A stretch of DNA of 64,000 nucleotides from Gordonia shandongensis DSM 45094. Its GTDB lineage: Bacteria; Actinomycetota; Actinomycetes; Mycobacteriales; Mycobacteriaceae. The notes under the pieces were generated by a model. The model did not search any database. It saw only the letters and a program-made list of their open reading frames with translations, and was not told the origin of the DNA. The translations under genes were made by a program, and so were the position numbers. The stretch lies in the NCBI RefSeq assembly GCF_000423025.1, contig NZ_AUHE01000008.1, forward strand, positions 1 through 64,000. The letters run 5' to 3'. This document shows positions 7,316-15,676 of this stretch, one piece after another (positions within the stretch are counted from its first letter, which is position 1; each line of letters starts with the position of its first letter).

Positions 7316-7996
7316 TCAGCGGCGGCTGATCACATCCGAACTGATGAGGATGCGGAACTCGTGGTCGTCGGTCAGCACGTCGAGATAACCCGAGTCGACG
7401 TTGAGGACATACCCCGACACCTCGCCGTGGCGTGTCGAGATCACCTCGTGCGGCACCCACGGGGTCTGCACGAAGATCGCCGCGATCAGCACCCCGGCCC
7501 CGGAGATGAGCCCGGTGCGGGCGAGCGCCCCGGCCATCGTGCGCCGCACCGCCGACCCGGCGGGCATCGCATGGACGGCCGCGAACAGGGCGAACACCGC
7601 AGCCGACGCCCCCAGCAGCCACCAGTTGCCGAAACTCACGAGCAGTGAGACGAGGATCGCGACGGCGACGACGAGGATCAGCACCACCGTCGGCCGGTGC
7701 CCGCGCTGCGCCCACAGCAGATCGGCGAGGAACAGCGGCAGCAACAGCACCAGCAGCACCTCCACCAGGACGTGACCGCCCATCAGCGAACCGAAGACGA
7801 GGGGGATCGCGTCGCTGACGCTCAACGTCGTCGAGACGCTGAACGCGGTGTCCCAGCGGTACCCCGACACGGCGAGGATCCGCAGGAGGACGAATGCGAT
7901 CGACCACGCGGTGATCGGCGCGGCCGTCCACACGAAGGAGGTTCGGGCGCCGGCGCCGCGGGAATCGGATTCCGCGGCAGGGGACTCGGTGCTCAC
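7316..7996 (-). CDS. Multi-pass membrane protein, function unknown
   Basis: The 226-residue protein has a polar N-terminus, about five hydrophobic helices (around AWSIAFVLLRILAV, HVLVEVLLVLLLPLFLADLL, VVLILVVAVAILVSLLVSF, WLLGASAAVFALFAAVHA and LISGAGVLIAAIFV) and a C-terminal extracytoplasmic domain of ~55 residues ending DDHEFRILISSDVISRR. No family is recognised. It converges on the SGNH hydrolase gene (48 bp between stops). Confidence 0.7.
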   Translation of the reverse strand: MSTESPAAESDSRGAGARTSFVWTAAPITAWSIAFVLLRILAVSGYRWDTAFSVSTTLSVSDAIPLVFGSLMGGHVLVEVLLVLLLPLFLADLLWAQRGHRPTVVLILVVAVAILVSLLVSFGNWWLLGASAAVFALFAAVHAMPAGSAVRRTMAGALARTGLISGAGVLIAAIFVQTPWVPHEVISTRHGEVSGYVLNVDSGYLDVLTDDHEFRILISSDVISRR

Positions 7997-8093
7997 GCCT
8001 GGATGGTACCGACGGCGACCGCCCGGCGAGATCGGTGCTCACCGGGCGGTCGAGGCGATGGGGTCGGTCGGGGGATGGGCGGTCGAGGGGAGA

Positions 8094-8855
8094 TCAGGCG
8101 CGCGTGAGACGCAGACGCCACTCCTCGGGGCCGCGCTCCTGGTACTCCACCTGCAGGCGGCCGCCGCTGCGGTCGGCGAGCTGGTGCAGCAGCGGCACCG
8201 GATCGTGGTGGGCGACGAGGATCATCGAATCTCCCGGTGCGACGGCGTCGAACGCACCGAACACCGTCGCGTGGCGGATCGCGTGCGGGATCTGGCGGAC
8301 GTCGAGCTCCGGCTCGCCGTGATCGTGCTCGCCGCACGAGCAGCCGCCGCCACCGGCCGCCGCGGGCGCGGCGTCCGCGACGGGGAGATCGGCCACGAGC
8401 GTCGCCAGCGGCACCGAGGCGTCCTCGGCGAGGGCCGGCATCAGCATGTCGGTCACCTTGCCGAAGAACACTTCGAGCAGCACGCGCAGGGCGGTCACGT
8501 CGGCGACGGCCCGATACTGCTCGGCGGCGCCGCCGCGTTCGATGCGGGTCACCACCTGGCCGACCACGCGCGCCTCACCGACGAGCCCCTCGGTGAGCAG
8601 ACGCGCCCGATCGACGCTCGCGGCGCCCGGCAGCAGACGGTCCTGGGCGGCCGTGATCCACGGGCGGACCACGTCGGTGGCGAACGACGCCGCCGCGGCG
8701 TGCGCGTCGGCGAATCCGCTCCCGCCGGCGGCCGCGAGGGTGGCGGCCTCCACCTGGGCGGCGCGGCCCATCAGTTCGGCGACGGCCTGCCGCTGCTGCT
8801 CCAGCGCATCGGCATCGGCGGCGTTCGACGCCATGACCACGTCGTTGCTTGTCAT
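8094..8855 (-). CDS. DUF2249-domain protein
   Basis: The 253-residue protein has a helical N-terminal region (~1-165, partly coiled), a Gly-rich linker with a GGGGCSCGEHDHGE Cys/His cluster that could bind metal, and a C-terminal ~70-residue DUF2249 domain (LDVRQIPHAIRHATVFGAFDAVAPGDSMILVAHHDP...). DUF2249 domains occur with hemerythrin-like or SirA-like partners in redox and nitrogen-oxide stress genes, but no function is proven for this architecture. ATG 8855 is chosen because GAAGGA lies at the right distance; the upstream in-frame codons are not needed. An AT-rich element lies ~70 bp upstream. Confidence 0.75.
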   Translation of the reverse strand: MTSNDVVMASNAADADALEQQRQAVAELMGRAAQVEAATLAAAGGSGFADAHAAAASFATDVVRPWITAAQDRLLPGAASVDRARLLTEGLVGEARVVGQVVTRIERGGAAEQYRAVADVTALRVLLEVFFGKVTDMLMPALAEDASVPLATLVADLPVADAAPAAAGGGGCSCGEHDHGEPELDVRQIPHAIRHATVFGAFDAVAPGDSMILVAHHDPVPLLHQLADRSGGRLQVEYQERGPEEWRLRLTRA

Positions 8856-8921
8856 CGTGCAGAGTCCTTCCGTTGGTGGGCGATCCCGGTGCTCGCGGCT
8901 GTCCCGGACCATCGATTCCAT

Positions 8922-8949
8922 TTAATACGGTAATCCCCGTTAATAATAG
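8922..8949. promoter_or_regulatory. AT-rich element with partial dyad upstream of the DUF2249 gene
   Basis: Positions 8922-8949 are strikingly AT-rich for this genome. On the minus strand AACGGGGATTACCGT has imperfect symmetry (ACGG/CCGT). It may be the promoter and a repressor site. The binding regulator is unknown; an Rrf2- or Crp-type stress regulator would fit but is not shown. Confidence 0.3.
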
Positions 8950-9089
8950 GGTGAGAGGTGGGCGTCGAGGCCACCGGACCGCGGCGGTCTGCGAGCATCG
9001 CGCCGGATCGGTAGGGTCGGAACCATCGTCCGAACGTCGGACGGGACGGGCCCGCCGTCAGGGCGGACCCCACAGCAGAGGAGGACTGC

Positions 9090-9299
9090 ATGAGCTTTTC
9101 CGACGATGCACAGAACAAGGCCGACGACCTCAAGGGGCGCGCCAAGGAGGCTGCCGGCGCAGCCACCCAGAACGACGATCTGAAGGCCGAGGGTCAGGCC
9201 GATCAGGCCGAGGCCGGCGCCAAGGAGAAGGTCGCGGAGGTGGCCGACAAGGCCAAGGACGCGGTCGACTCGGTCAAGGACAAGCTGACCGGTCGCTGA
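9090..9299 (+). CDS. CsbD-family stress-response protein
   Basis: The 69-residue, highly charged helical protein MSFSDDAQNKADDLKGRAKE... has the CsbD pattern of repeated KAKD/ADK heptads and almost no hydrophobic core. CsbD proteins are abundant general-stress proteins of unknown mechanism. A strong ribosome site (GAGGAGG) precedes the ATG and a long GC hairpin follows, so it is probably a monocistronic unit. Confidence 0.85.
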   Translation: MSFSDDAQNKADDLKGRAKEAAGAATQNDDLKAEGQADQAEAGAKEKVAEVADKAKDAVDSVKDKLTGR

Positions 9300-9335
9300 C
9301 GGCCCGAACCCAGCAGTCAGAACGAACACAGCAGC

Positions 9336-9372
9336 AGGCGGCCCGTCCCGGGAGATCCGAGGCGGGCCGCCT
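9336..9372 (+). terminator. Terminator hairpin after the CsbD gene
   Basis: A perfect 10-bp stem (AGGCGGCCCG with CGGGCCGCCT) around a 17-nt loop starts 36 bp after the csbD-like stop. There is no U-tract, as is usual for intrinsic terminators in GC-rich actinobacteria. Confidence 0.65.
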
Positions 9373-9387
9373 ATCTGCCGTGTCTGG

Positions 9388-9435
9388 GATGTCTCGTGTC
9401 AGTGATGTCTCGTGTCTGTGATGTCTCGGGTCTGG
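9388..9435. repeat. Tandem repeat, 16 bp x 3
   Basis: Three copies of GATGTCTCGTGTCAGT with small differences lie just beyond the stop of the minus-strand gene that ends at 9446. The stop region (GTGTCAGT, 9444-9451) matches the end of the unit, so the array looks like copies of stop-proximal sequence. Confidence 0.8.
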
Positions 9436-9445
9436 GATCGCGGTG

Positions 9446-9943
9446 TCAGTAGGCGATCGCGTCGGCCGAGTCGCGACACTCGGTGACCCGGGTGCGCAGG
9501 TCGCCGGTCAGGGCTCCGGGGCGCGCGGAGACGCGGCGACGTTCCCGCGCCGAGAGCCCGTCGTCGTCGCGGATCCCCAACCACACGGTCGTCTTCCGCG
9601 AGACCGCGTCGCGGTCGGCGCAGACCGCCACGATGCGCTGCCCGTCACGCGACCGGTCGGTGCTCGTCGCGTCGAACGGGACGACGATGATCTGGAATTC
9701 GCGACGCCGCTTGTCGTAGTCGATCCGATCGGCCAGATCGCCCACCGTCATGCCGACCACCTGGTTCAGGGGGATGCGACGGGCGTCGGCCGACGGCGTC
9801 GGAGTCGACTCGTCGGCCGCCGCGGGCGCATCACCGCGACCGACGATCTGCACCACGAGGATCGCCGCAGCGGCGAGCGTCAACACCACCAGCAACCCGT
9901 TGATCGCCAGCGTCGACACGCGTCGTGTGAAGCGCAGAGTCAT
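9446..9943 (-). CDS. Hypothetical single-pass membrane/secreted protein
   Basis: From ATG 9943 (MTLRFTRRVSTLAING) the 165-residue product has one N-terminal membrane segment (LLVVLTLAAAAILVVQIV), a Pro/Thr/Ala-rich stretch, and an exported domain of ~115 residues with two cysteines (VAVCADRD and VTECRDSAD) that may pair. No family is recognised. The orientation is a signal-anchor with the domain outside. Its gene stands alone between csbD and the MFS transporter gene. Confidence 0.65.
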   Translation of the reverse strand: MTLRFTRRVSTLAINGLLVVLTLAAAAILVVQIVGRGDAPAAADESTPTPSADARRIPLNQVVGMTVGDLADRIDYDKRRREFQIIVVPFDATSTDRSRDGQRIVAVCADRDAVSRKTTVWLGIRDDDGLSARERRRVSARPGALTGDLRTRVTECRDSADAIAY

Positions 9944-10041
9944 GGCCTGTTCCCCGGACTGTCCCAATAGTCTGAAAACGTCTCGTCGAGATCAGTGTAG
10001 GGAACAGTCCGGGAACCGACACCGTCCGGGGCCGCAGACGA

Positions 10042-11709
10042 TCAGCGGTTCGCGGGACCGCTGACCGTCACGTCCTGCTCGCCGTCGGACTGCTCGGCGC
10101 CCGGTGCGGTGTCGGACGATGCGGAGTCAGACGATGCTGGGTCAGACGATGCTCCGTCGGACTCGGGGGCGGTCTCCTTGGCGATCGTCAGCCGCAGCGG
10201 AGTCTCCTTGACCAGGAGAATGCAGATGAAGGTGACGATCGCGACGCACGCGGCGATCATGAACACCGGCCCGAACGCGTCGGCGTAGGCGTGGTGGAAG
10301 ATCTCCTGAACCGCCGGCGGCAGCGAGCTGATGTCAAGGTTCGTGTCACCCGACGTCGACGGCGGGGCCGTGATGCCGATGGCCCGCAGACCGTCCTTCA
10401 TGTTGTCGGCCACCAGGGTGGTCAGCACCGCGCCGAGCACCGAGACGCCCACGGCGCCGCCCAGCGAACGGAAGAAGGCGATCGACGCCGACGCCGCGCC
10501 CACCTCCGTCACATCGACGGTGTTCTGGACCACCAGCACGATGTTCTGGGTCAACGCGCCGACACCGATCCCGGCGACGGCCATGAAGATCGCGACGTCC
10601 AGGTACGACGTGGTGTGGTCGATGAGACCCAGGCCGCCGAGGCCGATGAGCATCGCGACACCGCCGACCACCATGACCGGCTTCCACCGGCCCGTCCGGC
10701 TGACGATCTGACCGCAGGTGGTGGCGCTGATCATCTGCGCGAGGATCATCGGGATCGTCATCAAGCCGGCCTTGGTCGGCGAGAAGCCGTCACCGAGCTG
10801 GAAGTACTGGGTCAGGAAGACGCCGGGGCCGAACATCGCGACGCCGACGGCGAGGCTGCCGAGGATCATCAGGACGGTCGTCCGGTTGTGGAGCACCCGC
10901 AGCGGGAGCATCGGCTCGGGGGCCCGCAGTTCCACGACCACCGTGAGGGCGGCGGCCACGAGGAAGCCGACGATGAACGCCGCGGACTGCCACGACAGCC
11001 ACTCGTACGAGCTGCCCGCGAACGTCACCCAGAGCATCGGCAGCGCCGCCGCGATCGACAGCAGGACTGCGCCCAGGTAGTCGATCGTCACGTCATCGCG
11101 TCGGTAGTGGGGGATGTGCAGCTTCCACTGGATGAGGCCGAGGGCGATCACGGCCAGGGGGACGCAGACGAAGAACGTCCAACGCCATCCCATGTGGTCG
11201 GTGATGATGCCGCCCAGCAGCGGGCCCGACACGGTCGCGACTGCCATCACCGCACCCATGTAGCCGGTGTACTTGCCGCGGTCGCGCGGGGACACGATGG
11301 ATCCCATCACCGACTGTGCGGTCGCGATGAGGCCGCCCATCGCGACGCCCTGGATGGCGCGCGCGAGCATCATCAGCCAGACGGCGTGCGAGAAGCCGGC
11401 GAGGACCGAACCCGCGACGAACAGGACGATCGAGAGCTGGGTGAGGGTCTTCTTGTTGAACAGGTCGGAGAGCTTGCCCCAGATGGGGGTGCTCACGGTC
11501 ATCATGAGCAGGCTCGCGGTGATGACCCAGGTGTACTGTCGCTGCGTTCCGCCCAGCGACGCCATGATCGTCGGCAGGGCCGTCGAGACGATGGTCGTCG
11601 AGATCAGGGCGGTGAACAGTGCGGCCAGCAGACCGGTCATCACGCCGAGGACCTCGCTGTGCGAGTACTCCTTCGGTGCGATGCGAGTTCGGCTGGTGGT
11701 GGATGTCAT
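10042..11709 (-). CDS. DHA2-family (EmrB/QacA-type) multidrug efflux MFS transporter
   Basis: The 555-residue protein has about 14 hydrophobic helices. It carries the DHA2 signature after helix 1 (ISTTIVSTALPTIMASLGG), motif A in the 2-3 loop (GKLSDLFNKKTLTQLSIV) and motif C around GPLLGGIITDHMGWRWTFFVCVP. These proteins are proton-driven exporters of drugs and other amphiphiles in the cytoplasmic membrane. The last ~30 residues are a Ser/Asp/Ala-rich cytosolic tail built from a 15-bp tandem repeat. The gene starts 32 bp after the stop of the MarR gene on the same strand, so the two probably form an operon under MarR control. The drug specificity cannot be read from sequence. Confidence 0.9.
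   Translation of the reverse strand: MTSTTSRTRIAPKEYSHSEVLGVMTGLLAALFTALISTTIVSTALPTIMASLGGTQRQYTWVITASLLMMTVSTPIWGKLSDLFNKKTLTQLSIVLFVAGSVLAGFSHAVWLMMLARAIQGVAMGGLIATAQSVMGSIVSPRDRGKYTGYMGAVMAVATVSGPLLGGIITDHMGWRWTFFVCVPLAVIALGLIQWKLHIPHYRRDDVTIDYLGAVLLSIAAALPMLWVTFAGSSYEWLSWQSAAFIVGFLVAAALTVVVELRAPEPMLPLRVLHNRTTVLMILGSLAVGVAMFGPGVFLTQYFQLGDGFSPTKAGLMTIPMILAQMISATTCGQIVSRTGRWKPVMVVGGVAMLIGLGGLGLIDHTTSYLDVAIFMAVAGIGVGALTQNIVLVVQNTVDVTEVGAASASIAFFRSLGGAVGVSVLGAVLTTLVADNMKDGLRAIGITAPPSTSGDTNLDISSLPPAVQEIFHHAYADAFGPVFMIAACVAIVTFICILLVKETPLRLTIAKETAPESDGASSDPASSDSASSDTAPGAEQSDGEQDVTVSGPANR
10111..10155. repeat. In-frame tandem repeat, 15 bp x 3, in the MFS C-terminal tail
   Basis: Three copies of GTCAGACGATGCTGG (minus strand encodes repeats of (A/P)SSD(S/P/T)) make the extreme C-terminal low-complexity tail. 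The unit length is a multiple of three, so copy-number change keeps the frame. Confidence 0.8.
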
Positions 11710-11741
11710 GAAAGTCCTAGCAGAATCGTGGGAAGAGATCG

Positions 11742-12245
11742 TCAGGTCGCAGTGGGTGTCGACGCAGTGGGTGTCGACGCAGGGGTTGTCGACGGTTGGG
11801 TGTCCTGCTGCCGGTTGACGGCGTCGATCACCGATGCCCGCAGGCGGCTCAGGGCGGCCTCCGCGGTCGCGGCGTCGTCGGCGGTCCAGTCGCCGAGGGA
11901 CTCGGAGAAGTGCGCGAGGAACTGCGCTTCGCGCGCGCTGACGTAATCGCGGCCCGCCTGGCTCAACGACAGCAGCGACGCGCGGGCGTCGTCGGGGTCC
12001 TGGCGTCGGACGACGTATCCGTCGGCCTCGAGTGAGGCGACGGCGCGGGAGGTGACCGGCAGCGAGACCATCAGGGTCTCGGCGAGGTCGGTCATCCGCG
12101 AGTCGTCGACGCGCAGCAGTTTGAGGACGCCGATCCGCGTGCCGGTGAGGCCGCGGGCGTGGCTGCGATTGCGGGCCACCTGGAAGGCGCGGGCCAGTTC
12201 GACCGCTTCCGCGAGTAGGCTGCGTGCCTGGTCCTCGTCGATCAC
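11742..12245 (-). CDS. MarR-family transcriptional regulator
   Basis: The 167-residue protein has the MarR winged-helix layout: a dimer helix, then GTRIGVLKLLRVDDSRMTDLAETLMVSLPVTSRAVASLEADGYVVRRQDPDDARASLLSLSQAGRDYV with recognition helix and wing, and C-terminal dimer helices. The tail STPTASTPTAT comes from a 15-bp repeat. MarR proteins repress adjacent exporters and release DNA on binding phenolic or lipophilic ligands. It is upstream of one DHA2 transporter and divergent from another, with a dyad in between, so it likely controls both. Confidence 0.9.
   Translation of the reverse strand: MIDEDQARSLLAEAVELARAFQVARNRSHARGLTGTRIGVLKLLRVDDSRMTDLAETLMVSLPVTSRAVASLEADGYVVRRQDPDDARASLLSLSQAGRDYVSAREAQFLAHFSESLGDWTADDAATAEAALSRLRASVIDAVNRQQDTQPSTTPASTPTASTPTAT
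11746..11790. repeat. In-frame tandem repeat, 15 bp x 3, at the MarR 3' end
   Basis: Three copies of GACGCAGTGGGTGTC encode the Ser-Thr-Pro-Thr-Ala repeats at the C-terminus of the MarR protein and run almost up to its stop codon. Confidence 0.8.
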
Positions 12246-12260
12246 GTCATCGTCTCCTTA

Positions 12261-12304
12261 GTTGCGACAAGTAACAATAAATCCGATTACTTACCCGATG
12301 CAAC
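12261..12304. promoter_or_regulatory. Candidate MarR operator in the divergent promoter region
   Basis: Between the divergent marR and MFS genes lie GTTGC (12261-12265), AAGTAA (12269-12274), TTACTT (12287-12292) and GCAAC (12300-12304). These are two nested inverted repeats whose centres differ by 2 bp, in an AT-rich patch. Binding here would cover both promoters. The assignment to this MarR protein is inference. Confidence 0.55.
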
Positions 12305-12365
12305 ATTGTGAGATGGTGATCACCGTTTGTCGGGGCCGGAGTCGACGATTGAGGAGGTGACGCCG

Positions 12366-13847
12366 ATGTCGGACACCGCATCGGGACCCGAGACGGCACC
12401 CGATCCCGCGCGGTGGCGCGTGCTGTGGGTGCTCCTGGCCGCGATCTTCATGTCCCTCGTCGGCGTGAGCATCGTCAACGTGGCGCTGCCGACCATCGAA
12501 TCCGGGCTCGGCGCCGACGAATCCGACGTCCAGTGGGTCCTCTCGGGATACGCCCTGACCTTCGGCGTCTTCCTCGTCGCCGCCGGGCGCGCCGGCGACA
12601 TCATGGGGCGCGGCGGCTTCTTCATCCTCGGCGTCGTCATCTTCACCGCATCGTCGGTGGCCGCCGGCTTCGCGCCCGATGCCGCGTCCCTCAACGGTTC
12701 GCGCTTTATCCAGGGCGTCGGATCGGGACTGATCAGCCCGCAGGGCGTCGGCATGATCCAGCAGTACTTCCGAGGCCGCGAACGCGGCCGCGCCTTCGGC
12801 TACTTCGGCAGCGCCGTCGGCGTGGCCGTCGGCATCGGCCCGGTCCTCGGCGGCTTCCTGATCCGCATCGGCGGCACCGACTGGGGGTGGCGGCTCACGT
12901 TCCTGGTCAACCTGCCCATCGGCGTCATCTGCGTCGTCCTCGCGCTGCTGTGGTTCCCGCGGCCCCTGTTCAGCCGCATCCGCGACCCCCGCACCGGGAC
13001 GCCCGTCGGACTCCGAGAGACCCTGCGGCGGCTCGACCCGGTGGGCGCCGTCCTCCTCGGCGTCGCGGTCCTCGCCATCCTCCTGCCGTTCGTCGAATCC
13101 GGCGCCCACCCGGTGATCTGGGCGTCCCTGCCGCTCGGCGCGGGACTGGTCTACCTCTGGGTGCTCTGGGAACGCCGCTACCGGCGCACCGGCGGCAGCC
13201 CCATGGTCGACCTCGGGATCTTCCGCACCCGCAGCTTCACCAACGGGACCATCATCGTCGGTCTCTACTTCCTCGGCATGACCAGCGTCTGGGTGCTCGT
13301 GGCCCTCTACCTGCAAGACGGTGCCGGACACTCGGCGCTGGCCGCCGGATCGGTCGGCATCCCGTCGGCCGTCATGGCGTCGCTGGCGTCCACCTGGGCC
13401 GGCCGCCGGGTGAGCGACTACGGCCGCAAGGTGGTCATCGGCGGGCTGGTGTGCGGGCTCTTCGGCCTGCTCACCAGCATCGGGGTCGTCGTCCTCCACG
13501 AGTCGGGGCACGCCAGCGAATGGTGGCTCGTGCTGACTCTCGCCTTCGTCGGGACGGCCCAGGGCTCGGTCATCAGCCCCAACCAGACCCTCACGCTCGC
13601 CGAAGTGCCCCTCGAATACGCGGGCAGCTCCGGCGCCGTGATGCAGACCGGGCAGCGCATCGGCACCTCCGTCGGGATCGCCGTCATCACCGCCATCGTC
13701 TTCGGACTCCTCGGCGTCACGTCGTGGGGCGTCGCGATCCCGATCGGTTTCGCCGCCATCGCCGCCGTCCTCGCCCTGGCCCTGCTCGTCGCCGTCAAGG
13801 ATCAGCGTGACCGCACCAGGTCCGGACCTGAGATCATGGTGGCGTGA
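12366..13847 (+). CDS. Second DHA2-family MFS drug exporter
   Basis: Starting at ATG 12366 (MSDTASGPETAPDPARWRV) with GAGGAGG upstream, the 493-residue protein has ~14 membrane helices. It shows the DHA2 motif SIVNVALPTIESGLGA, motif A-like AGRAGDIMGRGGFFILG and motif C-like GPVLGGFLIRIGGTDWGWRLTFLVNLP. It is a proton-coupled exporter, related to but clearly different in sequence from the transporter on the other side of marR. Divergent placement suggests common MarR control. Its stop overlaps the next gene (GTGA), giving a coupled pair. Confidence 0.88.
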   Translation: MSDTASGPETAPDPARWRVLWVLLAAIFMSLVGVSIVNVALPTIESGLGADESDVQWVLSGYALTFGVFLVAAGRAGDIMGRGGFFILGVVIFTASSVAAGFAPDAASLNGSRFIQGVGSGLISPQGVGMIQQYFRGRERGRAFGYFGSAVGVAVGIGPVLGGFLIRIGGTDWGWRLTFLVNLPIGVICVVLALLWFPRPLFSRIRDPRTGTPVGLRETLRRLDPVGAVLLGVAVLAILLPFVESGAHPVIWASLPLGAGLVYLWVLWERRYRRTGGSPMVDLGIFRTRSFTNGTIIVGLYFLGMTSVWVLVALYLQDGAGHSALAAGSVGIPSAVMASLASTWAGRRVSDYGRKVVIGGLVCGLFGLLTSIGVVVLHESGHASEWWLVLTLAFVGTAQGSVISPNQTLTLAEVPLEYAGSSGAVMQTGQRIGTSVGIAVITAIVFGLLGVTSWGVAIPIGFAAIAAVLALALLVAVKDQRDRTRSGPEIMVA

Positions 13848-14485
13848 TCGATCGCTCGCCCTACCTCAGCCTGCCGCGCGGCGCCGAGACCACCGGCGTG
13901 CTCGAGGTGAAGCGGTCCCGATTCCTGGCGGTCGTGCGGTCCGCCGACTCCGAGGACGCCGCCCGCGACACCGTCGCCGAACTGCGCCGCGCCCACCGCG
14001 ACGCCCGCCACCACTGCTCGGCGTTCGTCATCGGTCCGCACGCGGAGATCGCCCGCACCAACGACGACGGCGAACCGTCCGGCACCGCGGGCGCCCCGAT
14101 GCTCGACGTCCTGCGCGGCGCGGACCTCAGCGATGTGGTCGCCGTCGTGGTCCGCTGGTTCGGCGGCACCCTCCTGGGCGCCGGCGGCCTGGCGCGCGCG
14201 TACGGCGACGCGGTGTCCCTGGCGCTGGCGGATGCGCCGGTGGTGCGCCGCGAACCCCTCGACCTGGTTCGGCTGGCGTTGCCGCACGCCGACGCCGGAC
14301 GCGTGGAAGCCGACCTGCGTGGCCGGGGCGTCCACGTGCTCGACACCGAATACGCCGCCGAGGCCACCCTGCTGCTGGCGACGAGCGACCCCGCGAGCGT
14401 CGACGCCGCGGTCGCCGCCGCCACCGCCGGCGCCGGCCGACTGGAACCCGCGGGGACCCGCTGGGTCGAGACGCCCGTCCGCTGA
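13844..14485 (+). CDS. yigZ: YigZ / IMPACT-family protein
   Basis: The 213-residue protein has the N-terminal UPF0029/IMPACT domain: KRSRFLAVVRSADSEDAARDTVAELRRAHRDARHHCSAFVIG, then NDDGEPSGTAGAPMLDVLRG and VVVRWFGGTLLGAGGLARAYGDAV. A DUF1949-like ferredoxin-fold domain makes the C-terminal third. Family members are cytoplasmic and have been linked to translation control in eukaryotes; the bacterial role is unclear. The GTG start overlaps the transporter stop by 4 bp. A stop-spanning tandem repeat separates it from the convergent NYN gene. Confidence 0.9.
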   Translation: MIDRSPYLSLPRGAETTGVLEVKRSRFLAVVRSADSEDAARDTVAELRRAHRDARHHCSAFVIGPHAEIARTNDDGEPSGTAGAPMLDVLRGADLSDVVAVVVRWFGGTLLGAGGLARAYGDAVSLALADAPVVRREPLDLVRLALPHADAGRVEADLRGRGVHVLDTEYAAEATLLLATSDPASVDAAVAAATAGAGRLEPAGTRWVETPVR

Positions 14486-14506
14486 TCCAGAACAGCCGGC
14501 ATCCGC

Positions 14507-14572
14507 GTGTCAGGCCCGGTCTCGTGTCAGGCCCAGTCTCGTGTCAGGCCCAGTCTCGTGTCAAGCCCGGTC
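14507..14572. repeat. Tandem repeat, 17 bp x ~4, running into the NYN stop codon
   Basis: Copies of GTGTCAGGCCCAGTCTC run from 14507. The fourth, partial copy contains the TGA stop (14561-14563) of the minus-strand NYN gene. The array looks like repeated duplication of the gene's stop region. Confidence 0.85.
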
Positions 14573-15571
14573 GTACTGCTCCCAGAACGAGGCGCGCAGC
14601 CGGAAGCGCACGTCCTCGTCGACGGTGTAGCGGTCGAGCGCCTCGGACGCGTCGAGCAGCAGCGCGCGATCGATGTCCCGCGGGATCGACGGCCGCGCGC
14701 CCTCGAGTTCGGCGATCTGCTCGGGATCGGCCGTCTCCTGGAAGGCGACCAGCACGCGGCCCACGATGTCCTCGATCGCCTCGTCGGCGACGTCGTCGTA
14801 CTCCGGCATCACGTGGCTCACCGAACCCGTCGTGGAGCTGTAGGCGAGCACACCGCTGGGCGTCGCCGCGGTGCGCGGCGAGGCCGGCCGGTCTGCGGGA
14901 CTCGGCCTGGACTGAGCGAGGTCGAGCGGTGTGCGCGGTGCGGCCTGCCCGGTGCGGCGGGGACCGGGCTTCGCCGTGACCGGTGCTGGGGGATCGGGCA
15001 CAGCAGGTCCGGGTAGGGGCCGCCGGTCCACTTTGAGCACCGACTCGTCGAGGGCGGGTCCGTCGATGGGATGCAGATCGTCGGCGGCTCGCAGGAGGTG
15101 ACGGTTCACGCCGTGCGGGCGACCGTCGGCCGCGGGCACCGACAGCACGACCACCTGCACGCCGTGTGCCTGCGCCTCCTCGACGGCCTCGGTGAGGTCG
15201 TCGTCGCCGGAGACCAGGAAGAACACGTCGGAGATCCGATTGCGCGCATGGGTCACCAGGTCGAGCCCGATGCGCAGGTCGACGCCCTTCTGCTCGCCGT
15301 TCACGCCGAATCTGCCGAGGCGGAGCTTCACCTTGGCCAGTTCGCCGATCCGTTCCTGCTGCGCGTCGGGGACGCCGTTGCGCGCCGAGTCGTACCAGTG
15401 GGCCCGCAGCACCGGCAGTCCGGACAGCGTCTCCGCGGTGGTGACGAGCGTGTCGATCAGACCCGGGTAGTGGACGTTGATGCTGCTGCGCAGCGAGGTG
15501 CCCGTGACGCGGGTCGCCGCCGATGCGAGCAGGTACCCGGTGTCGATGTACAGACTGCAGGTGGCGCGCAT
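14561..15571 (-). CDS. NYN-domain (LabA/DUF88-like) protein
   Basis: The 336-residue protein has an N-terminal NYN fold: CSLYIDTGYLLA with the first Asp, EQKGVDLRIGLDLVTHA with the middle acidic strand, and DVFFLVSGDDDLTEAVEEAQAHGVQVVVLSV. A Pro-rich linker (~195-245) follows, then a helical acidic C-terminal domain with no known match. LabA-like NYN proteins are putative metal-dependent RNases. It is unrelated in architecture to the NYN protein at 2874-3494 and looks like a core-genome gene. It stands alone, with a hairpin-forming intergenic region upstream (GTATGTG at 15609 and CACATAC at 15630). Confidence 0.8.
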   Translation of the reverse strand: MRATCSLYIDTGYLLASAATRVTGTSLRSSINVHYPGLIDTLVTTAETLSGLPVLRAHWYDSARNGVPDAQQERIGELAKVKLRLGRFGVNGEQKGVDLRIGLDLVTHARNRISDVFFLVSGDDDLTEAVEEAQAHGVQVVVLSVPAADGRPHGVNRHLLRAADDLHPIDGPALDESVLKVDRRPLPGPAVPDPPAPVTAKPGPRRTGQAAPRTPLDLAQSRPSPADRPASPRTAATPSGVLAYSSTTGSVSHVMPEYDDVADEAIEDIVGRVLVAFQETADPEQIAELEGARPSIPRDIDRALLLDASEALDRYTVDEDVRFRLRASFWEQYDRA

Positions 15572-15676
15572 GCGGCCACTATGTCACGGGCGTCGGGCGG
15601 GCATCACGGTATGTGGCAAGTGGGCATGTCACATACGACAATTCGCCCGAACGTCCCCCTGAGGGGCCGCCGCGGA

